A DNA stretch of 64,000 nt, from assembly GCA_942493325.1 (NCBI GenBank), contig OW818689.1, positions 868,001 to 932,000 on the forward strand, in the 5' to 3' direction. The position numbers and the translations under genes are program-made. Position 1 is the first letter of the stretch; the number at the start of each line of letters is the position of its first letter. Below the pieces are notes generated by a model that ran no database searches, was not told the origin of the DNA, and saw only the letters and a list, made by a program, of their open reading frames with translations. Below are positions 16,700-24,913 of the stretch, piece by piece. This DNA is from JAAFHB01 sp942493325 (GTDB lineage Bacteria; Bacteroidota; Bacteroidia; Bacteroidales; Prolixibacteraceae).

Positions 16700-19567
16700 A
16701 TGAATGTACATCGAATCTTACTCCTGATCATTTTTACCTGTATTTCTGTCCTTAGCTGTTATTCGCAGGTAAAATCAGCAGGTTCAAAAATCAGGATATA
16801 CAATTATCCGATGAACCCCCGCGAACATCCTGATGATACCAGGCGCTGGATTAAACCACCGGATGCCGGCTCTTTTGGTAACCGGATTCAGTTCATGGCC
16901 CTGCGAAGTCTGGATGATGACTATAAAAAGGCGCTTGACAATTATACCATCAAATATGATCTGGGCAATATTATATGGCCCTCCTACCCTCTTATCTACC
17001 GTAATGATCTGCCCGAAATTGTACAGGAACTGAAAAGGCGAAACCTGTGGTTATTTGATTTATGGGGATATGTTCCAGGTTCAGGCCCCGGGGGTTACTG
17101 GCAGCAGTTTGTGGTCCCGCAGAATGCACTCGGTTTGTTTCAGAAAGAACTTGGCGATCGTTGGCTGGGAATGGACAATGGTGAGCAGGACGGCAGGTAT
17201 GTAGGAGGTTTTGCCCGCCAGATGGAACCCGCCGGAGCCGGCAGGGAGCAACAGTACCTCAATTTTCAAAACCATTTCCAGGGTCTGACCGACAAGCTCG
17301 GGAATAAGATGGCCTGCCTGGTATCGCTGAATTTTGGCCATTACTTTTTGAAAGAAGGTGTTTATACGCTCATTGGAGCCGAAACAGCACAAGGATTACC
17401 CAATACGCAAGTTTATTATTCATTTATAAGGGGTGCCGGAAAACAATATGGCGTTCCCTGGTTTGGCAATGCCTCGGTATGGAACAGGTGGGGGTGGAAA
17501 AACTATTCGGGCGTTACATCCGATAATGGAGGCGATACTGAAGGAACCAGCCTGAGTTTATTAAAGCGGCTGATTTATAGCCATATCATGTATAATTGCG
17601 TGGCGGCAGGTTTTGAATCATCCTTTTTGAACAAACAGGAAGAACTTAGCCCCATTGGCAAAATTCAGCAATCGGCGGTCAGGTGGGCGAAAAAATATGG
17701 AAATCCAGGAGTGATGTATACACCGGTGGCTGTGATGCTCGATTTTTTTTCAGGCTGGTCTTTTCCAAGGCATCTCTATTCCCGCGATATCTACCGTGCC
17801 TGGGGAAACCTCCCCTATGAGGAAGGAGATTACCTCACGGATGGAATCCTTGATATGCTTTATCCCGGTTACCAGGATGCATCTTACTTTCATGATGAGA
17901 CTGGCTTTATCACTCCCACACCTTACGGCGATGGGGCAGATTGTTTATTAAGCGATTGTCCGTTGTGGGTATTGCAACAATACCCGGTTGTGATGATCGG
18001 AGGCAAACTCAAAGGGGGACATGAAATAAAAGATAAACTGGAGAAATACATTCAGACCGGAGGCCGGCTGATCATCACTGCCGGAAGCCTTGAAAATTTA
18101 CCTGGCGGTTTGTGCGAAATAACAACCACTCAAAAGGAGACGATTATCCCGAAAGGTGCTGATATAATGATGGCAAATAATCCCATACCGGAAACGGATG
18201 AGTTTAAAATAAAAGAACTTCATTTCCCATCCCAAACAAAAGTAATTGCTTCATACAACCAGATCCCACTGGTTGTTGAATGTTCATCAGGAGCCGGGAA
18301 ACTCACGGTTTTTGCTTCGCTTTTCGGGATTACTTCTCAACCCGGGAATCCTGAAATACCCGGCATCGATAAAAAGATGAAAACACCGGTCCCACTGCTC
18401 GAACATGTAAAAGTGATAACGGATGATATTTTCAGCACTACTGTATTATTTAAGGTGAACGAAGGACTGAGTATGATCACCTGCCGCAAAAGCAAGGGAG
18501 AATACACGTTGGCTCTTTGTAACAATTCCTGGCACGAAAGACCGTTTAAAATCAGTTCAGATGCCGGAAAGATTTTAAAGATAACGGAATTGCCACTGGA
18601 TTGTTCCGAGCAAAAAGCCGTCGGCTTTCTTCCCAAAAATGTTGTCAACACTACAGGCAGGAATTCACAAAAGACGATAGCCGGCGGTGATATCAGAATA
18701 TTTGCCGTTACAATGGAGGAACATCTTGTCGAAGATATTCCGTTGATCCTGCCGGCTGCAAATCCTGTACACCGCGGACTTCATTTACGGGATATTTCTT
18801 CAATCAAACGTGAAGTTTTACTGCGACCTACCTTTTTTCAGAATTTCGACAGGGTGGTGATCGATTGGAAATACCTTTCGGAAAAGGAACCTTTATCCGT
18901 GGAGGAAGAATCGGGGTGGATTAAAAGGCAGGGATTAAAGGTAATCGTCGATTTCTCATCGGGAATTAACCTTTTCCCTGACTTACGCCTTGTCAACAAC
19001 GATTCCTTAATGTATAACCGAAGCCTTGCCCTCATCAGGTCAGTAATTGACAAGATGGTATTGTTAGGCGCCGGCGATCTGATAGTGACTTCACACCGGA
19101 CGATTGAAAATAATTTCTCCAGGCAGGAATTTTCAAAATCGCTCGTTAGCACGTTTAAGGAAATCTCGCAATATGCCGCAAAAAACGACATTAACGTACA
19201 TTTACGATTAACCATGCATAAAAATCCCAACTCACCCGAACAGGCAAAAAGTCTCGCGGAATCGGTGGGTGAACCTAACTTTTTTATTGCCCCTTCTTTG
19301 GCACTGCTCGTAAATGACCTGGAAGATTCTGCGAAAAACACCGACCTCCTGAAAGATCTGAAATATTCGATGCTTTTCATAAGCGCTCCTGAGAAAGACA
19401 GGTATGGCAAACTATGGAATCTGAATTTACCCCTGTTTAAATATGAAGCAAAAGAAGATCTTAAAAAGATTATTCACACAGCAACAGGCAAGACGTTGAT
19501 ACTTGATGCAATCTATGCTGATAAAGAAGATGAGTATCTGGATATGAGTTATTTAAACAGCTTATAA
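16700..19567 (+). CDS. Secreted putative glycosidase with a C-terminal epimerase-like TIM barrel, family unknown
   Basis: 955 residues. The N-terminal signal ends VLSCYSQ, so it could be a lipoprotein (Cys20) or be cut after SQ. Residues about 30-400 look like a glycosidase TIM barrel (NRIQFMALRSLDDDY, LWLFDLWGYVP, WLGMDNGEQDGRY, SLNFGHYF). Residues about 400-500 look like the class-I amidotransferase-like fold seen in GH42 (YPVVMIGGKLKGGHE, YIQTGGRLIITAGS). A beta-sandwich follows, and residues about 695-955 resemble a sugar-isomerase/epimerase-type TIM barrel (VIDWKYLS, GLKVIVDFSSGINLFPDLR, RSVIDKMVLLGAGDLIVTS). I know no named family with this combination. It lies 62 bp after the previous gene and 89 bp before the GH110-like gene, so it is probably co-transcribed. 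Confidence 0.6.
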   Translation: MNVHRILLLIIFTCISVLSCYSQVKSAGSKIRIYNYPMNPREHPDDTRRWIKPPDAGSFGNRIQFMALRSLDDDYKKALDNYTIKYDLGNIIWPSYPLIYRNDLPEIVQELKRRNLWLFDLWGYVPGSGPGGYWQQFVVPQNALGLFQKELGDRWLGMDNGEQDGRYVGGFARQMEPAGAGREQQYLNFQNHFQGLTDKLGNKMACLVSLNFGHYFLKEGVYTLIGAETAQGLPNTQVYYSFIRGAGKQYGVPWFGNASVWNRWGWKNYSGVTSDNGGDTEGTSLSLLKRLIYSHIMYNCVAAGFESSFLNKQEELSPIGKIQQSAVRWAKKYGNPGVMYTPVAVMLDFFSGWSFPRHLYSRDIYRAWGNLPYEEGDYLTDGILDMLYPGYQDASYFHDETGFITPTPYGDGADCLLSDCPLWVLQQYPVVMIGGKLKGGHEIKDKLEKYIQTGGRLIITAGSLENLPGGLCEITTTQKETIIPKGADIMMANNPIPETDEFKIKELHFPSQTKVIASYNQIPLVVECSSGAGKLTVFASLFGITSQPGNPEIPGIDKKMKTPVPLLEHVKVITDDIFSTTVLFKVNEGLSMITCRKSKGEYTLALCNNSWHERPFKISSDAGKILKITELPLDCSEQKAVGFLPKNVVNTTGRNSQKTIAGGDIRIFAVTMEEHLVEDIPLILPAANPVHRGLHLRDISSIKREVLLRPTFFQNFDRVVIDWKYLSEKEPLSVEEESGWIKRQGLKVIVDFSSGINLFPDLRLVNNDSLMYNRSLALIRSVIDKMVLLGAGDLIVTSHRTIENNFSRQEFSKSLVSTFKEISQYAAKNDINVHLRLTMHKNPNSPEQAKSLAESVGEPNFFIAPSLALLVNDLEDSAKNTDLLKDLKYSMLFISAPEKDRYGKLWNLNLPLFKYEAKEDLKKIIHTATGKTLILDAIYADKEDEYLDMSYLNSL

Positions 19568-19656
19568 AATAGCGGTCTAAAAACAGTTTACAGGTACAAT
19601 GCGTCGGCTGACGAAAAACGCGCTGATTTTTACTTTATTGATAACACTATTTTCAA

Positions 19657-21495
19657 ATGAAAGAAACGGTAGCTTTTATTTTCACACTTTTAATCCTGGA
19701 AGCATTTAACCCGGGAAATGCACAAACAAGAATAAGGGTAACTGATTTTGGAGCGATGCCCGACAGCCGGGAAAATGCAGTTCCGTTTGTAAAAAAAGCC
19801 ATTGAGGCATGCAGGGAATCAGAAAGTAGTGTACTTGAATTTCCCCGGGGACGTTATGATTTTTGGCCTGACAATGTTTTAGTATCCAAACCCGATGCAT
19901 GGAACCCGACAGGTGCGACAATTGGGATAAATCTGCACGATATGAGGAACCTTACGCTGAACGGTGAAGGATCGGAGTTTATTTTTCACGGACGCATGAT
20001 GCCCTTATGCCTGGCAGAAAGCAATAACGTTAAACTGATGAATTTTTCAATTGACTGGGACCGTCCCCTGACTTCACAGGCAGTGGTTAAAAATGTCACT
20101 GATGAATTCCTCGAAATTTCAATTGACAAATGCGAATACCCTTACCTGATAGAAGCCGGGAAGCTCCGTTTTGTGGGTGAAGGATGGAAATCGCCTGTGG
20201 TTCACTACCTGTTATATGATAAAATCAGGAAAGAAGTTGTTCCCCTGACCCGTGACGGCGTGCTGGGAACTATTTTTGAAGCCAGGGCAGAGGAGATTTC
20301 ACCTGGGATTGTAAGGCTTTTTGGCCAGGTTCCCTATAAACCCGAATCGGGAACTTATCTTGCGCTTTACGGTCAGCGTGCCATTGCCGGCATTAACCTG
20401 CGAAAAAATACAAATACAGTACTCGACAGCCTTCGTATTTTTTATGCAGCGGGAGGTGGAATCCTTTCGTTTATGTGTGACGGATTGTATTTCAATAATG
20501 TTAATGTTGAAGCCAATACAGAAAAAGGACGCGTTTTCAGTTCACTGGCTGATGCTTTTTACTTTCCGAACTGTAAGGGACTGGTCAGGATTGAGAATTG
20601 TATGAATACAGGTCAGACAGATGACTGGGCAAACTTCCGGGGAACCTATACTTCCGTTGTGTCAGTTGAATTTCCGAAAAACGTAGAAGTCAAAATGAAA
20701 TGGGGAAGCGCCAAAGATTTTTATAACGTTGGTGATAAGATCAGTTTCGTAGAAGGAAAATCCATGCAAAGAGGCGAATTATTCACGGTCGCTAAAGTCC
20801 GGGATCTTGAATCGGGCAATGTTATGCTAACAGTCGAAGAGGAACTTCCGAAAGCCATCGGCACCAATTATGTCGTTGAAAATATGACCTGGAATCCGGA
20901 TGTCGAAGTTCGCAACTGTATCATTCCGCGTCAAAACCGTGCAAGGGGGATACTGCTCTCCACCAATCGCAGGGCAATCGTCGAGAATAACATTTTCCGG
21001 ACTGCAGGCTCAGCGATTTTAGTCGAAGGCGACACAAAAGACTGGTTTGAAGCAGGAGCTGTCCGTGATTTTACCATACGCAACAACATCTTCGAAAACT
21101 GCATGTCGTCGGCAGAACCCGGCGACTGGAACTGGGGCGAGGCAATCATCTGCATCACACCTTCGCATCGTCCCGAAAATCCGGATACTGAACCCTACCA
21201 CCAGAATATCCGCATCGAGGGAAATACATTCAGGTATTACGATTATAACCTGGTTTATGCGCGTTCGGTCCGAAACCTTACGTTTCAGAATAATAAAATA
21301 GAATTCACCACCGCCTTTCCCATGCATGGTCGTAAAGTGAACTTTTATTTTGATGGCTGCCGTAAGGCCCAAATCTCCGGCAACACATTTGACGAAAATT
21401 TCCCCGGCAGAAATGTTGAATTGCACCATATGCACACTTCGGATATTACCATCGGAAAAGATCAGAAATTAAAAATCAGTAACCTTAAAAATTGA
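19657..21495 (+). CDS. GH110-like secreted alpha-galactosidase
   Basis: 612 residues with a signal peptide ending GNAQ, then a right-handed parallel beta-helix (VTDFGAMPDSRENAVPFVKK, repeated N-rich turns such as VENNIFRTAGSAILVEG and IRNNIFENC). The segment ADAFYFPNCKG, then DDWANFRGTY, corresponds to the active-site signature of GH110 enzymes, which remove alpha-1,3-linked galactose. Asp299 and Asp322/Asp323 have the 23/24 spacing I recall for the three catalytic aspartates of that family. The usual NVHGTY reads NFRGTY here, so it is a divergent member whose exact linkage is uncertain. It ends 17 bp before the ATG of the next gene. Confidence 0.78.
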   Translation: MKETVAFIFTLLILEAFNPGNAQTRIRVTDFGAMPDSRENAVPFVKKAIEACRESESSVLEFPRGRYDFWPDNVLVSKPDAWNPTGATIGINLHDMRNLTLNGEGSEFIFHGRMMPLCLAESNNVKLMNFSIDWDRPLTSQAVVKNVTDEFLEISIDKCEYPYLIEAGKLRFVGEGWKSPVVHYLLYDKIRKEVVPLTRDGVLGTIFEARAEEISPGIVRLFGQVPYKPESGTYLALYGQRAIAGINLRKNTNTVLDSLRIFYAAGGGILSFMCDGLYFNNVNVEANTEKGRVFSSLADAFYFPNCKGLVRIENCMNTGQTDDWANFRGTYTSVVSVEFPKNVEVKMKWGSAKDFYNVGDKISFVEGKSMQRGELFTVAKVRDLESGNVMLTVEEELPKAIGTNYVVENMTWNPDVEVRNCIIPRQNRARGILLSTNRRAIVENNIFRTAGSAILVEGDTKDWFEAGAVRDFTIRNNIFENCMSSAEPGDWNWGEAIICITPSHRPENPDTEPYHQNIRIEGNTFRYYDYNLVYARSVRNLTFQNNKIEFTTAFPMHGRKVNFYFDGCRKAQISGNTFDENFPGRNVELHHMHTSDITIGKDQKLKISNLKN

Positions 21496-21512
21496 TTTTA
21501 AACCATGAAAAT

Positions 21513-22934
21513 ATGAGAATGAAAATTCAGATCATAATCCTTACCTGTTTAATGATTGCTTCAATTACCTTTATTCCTTATCGGTCTGCAGGAAGGTCTT
21601 CCAAAGAAAGGTCGCACTGGAACCACGATTATTCACAAACACTCGTGATGAAAATGGCCCTCTGTGTGGTCAATAAGGATGGTACGGCAAATGTGCTTTG
21701 CGATCTTGACAAGGCTTTATCAGTGATTGAAAAAACCGATAAACTAACTCTTGGGGTACCAAAAATCATCTACCTGGTAGGATGGCAGTACAATGGACAT
21801 GATGATAAATACCCCGCTTTTTTTGAAGTAAATCCTGCACTGAAGCGGCCCGGCGATCCCGATTCACGCACCAGCCTGATAAGGTTCATGAATGAAGCAA
21901 AAAAATTTCACACTACCATCAGCCTGCACATTAATATGACCGATGCCTATGAAGACAGTCCTTTATGGGATGAATATGTAAAAAATGACCTGATCTCCAA
22001 AAACGAGAACGGAAGCCTCATGGTTATCGGCAACTATAATAACCGGAAAGCTTACCAGGTCAATTACAGAAATGAATGGGAATCAGGATTTGTACAGAAA
22101 CGAATAGACCGGTTACTTGCACTGCTCCCACCGTTAAAAAATGCGGGAACCATTCACATTGATGCCTGGATTGCCCGGGCAAGCAAAGGACATGAAGAGT
22201 CAGCTGTTCTCGAAGCAGAATACCAGAAAAAGATCTGCGGGTACTGGCTCAAAAGTGGCATAGAACTTACCAGCGAATGGGTAATGGATTATATGACCGG
22301 GCTTATACCCCACTATTGGCATTTCAATCACCGGACGCAGGCCGATTACCTGAAGGTTCCGGCCAAAATTTTGACAGGAACGCACATGAATCCGGATTTG
22401 CGCAACAGTGATTTTGGACTTGAATTTCTTTTTGGCACCAGTATGTATGGCGAAAATGTATTCCCGAATAAAAGAAATAACTTTTCGGATGAGAAATGGG
22501 AAGCACTTTTCATTAAGGATTTCTACCTGAATTTTGTGCAATATTATTTTTTAAATCGCCTGGACCGACTCAAGGTGGAGGGGGAAAACAAAAACCGGGT
22601 TGCGTATTTTTCAAAGGATGTCAGGGTATCTCTTGCCGATAGTACTGTGTCCGGTAATAACCGGAACTTAAGACGCGGAAGTACTGTTTGTTTCCCCGCA
22701 CTTTGGAGAAAGGACAAAAGCCTTGTGGCTTATAGTATAAAGGGTGCTAATCTCTCGTATGATCTGCCTGTGAATTGGAAGACCGTAAAACGGGTAAACA
22801 TATTTCTGATCACCGATGGTGGTCTGGTTAAAAACGGAGAGATTGAAATTGCAGATAACATCCTAAAACTGGCATTGTTACCGGGTAAGCCACTATTAAT
22901 TGAACCATATAACAGAAGATCCAAAATGTACTGA
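21513..22934 (+). CDS. GH101-like endo-alpha-N-acetylgalactosaminidase family protein (copy 1)
   Basis: 473 residues from the ATG at 21513; an in-frame TTG at 21492 overlaps the previous gene and gives a poor N-terminus. A signal peptide is followed by a TIM barrel with PKIIYLVGWQYNGHDDKYPA and TISLHINMTDAY, the hallmarks of GH101-family endo-alpha-GalNAc-ases. THIHIDAW-type strand residue Asp217 and TSEW residue Glu255 occupy the nucleophile and acid/base positions. It is much shorter than classical GH101 enzymes and lacks their carbohydrate-binding modules, so activity on mucin core glycans is a prediction only. A paralogue is at 24914. Likely the same transcript as the GH110-like gene. Confidence 0.72.
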   Translation: MRMKIQIIILTCLMIASITFIPYRSAGRSSKERSHWNHDYSQTLVMKMALCVVNKDGTANVLCDLDKALSVIEKTDKLTLGVPKIIYLVGWQYNGHDDKYPAFFEVNPALKRPGDPDSRTSLIRFMNEAKKFHTTISLHINMTDAYEDSPLWDEYVKNDLISKNENGSLMVIGNYNNRKAYQVNYRNEWESGFVQKRIDRLLALLPPLKNAGTIHIDAWIARASKGHEESAVLEAEYQKKICGYWLKSGIELTSEWVMDYMTGLIPHYWHFNHRTQADYLKVPAKILTGTHMNPDLRNSDFGLEFLFGTSMYGENVFPNKRNNFSDEKWEALFIKDFYLNFVQYYFLNRLDRLKVEGENKNRVAYFSKDVRVSLADSTVSGNNRNLRRGSTVCFPALWRKDKSLVAYSIKGANLSYDLPVNWKTVKRVNIFLITDGGLVKNGEIEIADNILKLALLPGKPLLIEPYNRRSKMY

Positions 22935-23122
22935 CATAATGGAGAAATCATACAATAAATCAGATAACAGATAAAATATAAGAACCAACAGAATAACATG
23001 TGATAATGATTTTTATTGCTTATTTTAGTCCTTCCGCAAAATGAATACCCGAAATGGCAATTCTGCCGTATCTGCGTGGTGTTCATGACTAATAAATGAC
23101 ATTTTTATGAAAAACCTGATTT

Positions 23123-24454
23123 ATGAAAAACAAAACCAACAGTAAAGTTTTAACATGGTCGATCATTGTTGCATTGGGAGGATTTCTTTTTGGCTTCGAC
23201 ACCGCGGTTGTTTCAGGGGTTGAAAAACACATCCAGGAGTTGTTTCAGTTGTCATCCTTCATGCATGGTTTCGCGATCTCTTCGGCTTTAATCGGCACCG
23301 TAATCGGTGCATTAATCTCGGGAAAACCTGCTGACCGGTTTGGCAGAAAACCCATACTTTTTATTATTGCCGCCTTGTATGTTATCACGGCAGTGGGAAG
23401 TGCTATGGCACAGGATGTGACTTCGTTTATTGTATTCCGTTTTCTCGGAGGAATCGGGATCGGCGCTTCATCGGTTGTTGCCCCGATGTATATTGCAGAA
23501 ATATCACCGGCAAAAATCAGGGGAAGAATGACTGCCCTGTTTCAGTTCAATGTTATAGCAGGAATACTGATTGCTTTTATCTCTAACTTCCTGTTACGCG
23601 ATTTCGGCGCAGAACCGTGGCGATGGATGCTTGGTGTTGCAGGTATTCCCGCCTTCCTGTTTTTATCATTACTCGTTATTATACCCGAGAGCCCAAGATT
23701 TCTTATAAAAACCGGTCATATTTTAAAAGCGAGGTTAATACTTGAAAAAATTGAGGTTGCCGGAATAGATCAGGAAATTGAGGAGATCAAGGAAAGTATG
23801 GCGCAATCATCCATAAAGAACCAGGCGTTGTTTTCAGCTATATATTTTAAACCCATCTCCATTGCATTTCTGGTGGCCATGTTTAACCAGTTCTCAGGAA
23901 TTAATGCCATCCTGTATTATGCCCCGCGAATTTTTGAACTCAGCGGACTAACCAACGCCGATTCGATGTTTCAATCGATACTTATCGGGGTCACCAACGG
24001 AATATTTACAATCCTGGGAATGGTGCTGATCGATAAAGTGGGACGAAAAAAATTACTGATTACCGGATCAATTGGCATGTCGGTATGTCTGGGACTTGTG
24101 GCCAATACTTTTTATACACAAGATTTCTCGGGATTCGGATTGCTGATTTTCCTGCTGGTTTACATTATGTTTTTTGCTTTTTCGACAGGCGCAGTTATTT
24201 GGGTACTGATTGCCGAAGTTTTTCCGAATAGTGTTCGCGGTAAAGGACAATCCTTCGGAAGTTTTACCCATTGGTTTTTTGCCGCCTTAATTACATTTCT
24301 ATTCCCTGTTATTGAAAAATCGTCACAATCGGGAGTAGGACATGCATTTATGTTTTTTTCGTTAATGATGATTGTACAGGCTGTTGTAGTGTGGAAATAT
24401 TTTCCTGAAACAAAGGGACGAACACTCGAAGATATTGGCGAAAGCCTTTATTAA
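23123..24454 (+). CDS. Sugar-porter family MFS permease (XylE/GLUT type)
   Basis: 443 residues with 12 predicted membrane helices and all the sugar-porter signatures: GGFLFGFDTAVVSG, ADRFGRKP, PMYIAEISPAKIRGR, PESPRFL, QFSGINAILYYAPRIF, and PETKGRTLEDI at the C-terminus. It is an inner-membrane proton symporter for a monosaccharide such as galactose, glucose or xylose; specificity cannot be read. It follows the GH101-like gene by 188 bp and is followed by a 460-bp repeat island. It would carry sugars released in the periplasm by the neighbouring glycosidases. Confidence 0.93.
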   Translation: MKNKTNSKVLTWSIIVALGGFLFGFDTAVVSGVEKHIQELFQLSSFMHGFAISSALIGTVIGALISGKPADRFGRKPILFIIAALYVITAVGSAMAQDVTSFIVFRFLGGIGIGASSVVAPMYIAEISPAKIRGRMTALFQFNVIAGILIAFISNFLLRDFGAEPWRWMLGVAGIPAFLFLSLLVIIPESPRFLIKTGHILKARLILEKIEVAGIDQEIEEIKESMAQSSIKNQALFSAIYFKPISIAFLVAMFNQFSGINAILYYAPRIFELSGLTNADSMFQSILIGVTNGIFTILGMVLIDKVGRKKLLITGSIGMSVCLGLVANTFYTQDFSGFGLLIFLLVYIMFFAFSTGAVIWVLIAEVFPNSVRGKGQSFGSFTHWFFAALITFLFPVIEKSSQSGVGHAFMFFSLMMIVQAVVVWKYFPETKGRTLEDIGESLY

Positions 24455-24913
24455 CAAGGATTTGGAGATTTAGGATTTAAGATTTAGGATTTAGGATTTG
24501 AGATTTAGGATTTGATGTCGTTTAGTTAAAGTCTATGAGAATAAAAATTTAAACGCAAAGAACGCTGAGGAGGCGCAAAGAACCGCAGAGGTAGATATTC
24601 CCGAATTTCTTTGCGGTTCTCTGCGTAAACCTTTGCGATCTCTGCGGTAAAATTTCAACTGCTATTGCTAAATAAACGACATTGATTTAGGATTTAGGAT
24701 TTAGGATTTGAGATTTGAGATTTGAGATTTAGGATTTAAGATTGGTGCATTTTATTCATAAATCTTAAATCATAATTCATAAATCTTTTGGTGCATTTTA
24801 TTCATAAATCTCAAATCATAATTCAAAAATATATTGGTGTTTTATTCATAAATCAAAAATCAAAAATCTATTGGTGTTTTATTCATAAATCATAATTCAA
24901 AAATCGTTTGGCC
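24455..24913. repeat. Repeat island: heptamer arrays, inverted-repeat insert, 46/37-bp tandem copies
   Basis: Three layers occur. First, GGATTTA/GGATTTG heptamers flank both sides of an insert (24460-24510 and 24685-24735). Second, the insert (about 24512-24685) is bounded by an inverted TGTCGTTTA / TAAACGACA and contains an imperfect palindrome built on CGCAAAGAACCGCAGAG. Third, four tandem copies beginning TTGGTG start at 24742, 24788, 24834 and 24871, with periods of 46, 46 and 37 bp. No frame here looks coding. The last unit abuts the start of the second GH101-like gene. Confidence 0.8.

Noticed and set aside
24460..24740. Telomere-like GGATTTA heptamers
   Set aside because: Similar to eukaryotic telomere words by chance; the array is internal, degenerate and flanked by bacterial PUL genes.
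24742..24910. Possible CRISPR array
   Set aside because: The repeated units are contiguous, vary in period (46, 46, 37, 37 bp) and have no unique spacers or cas genes.
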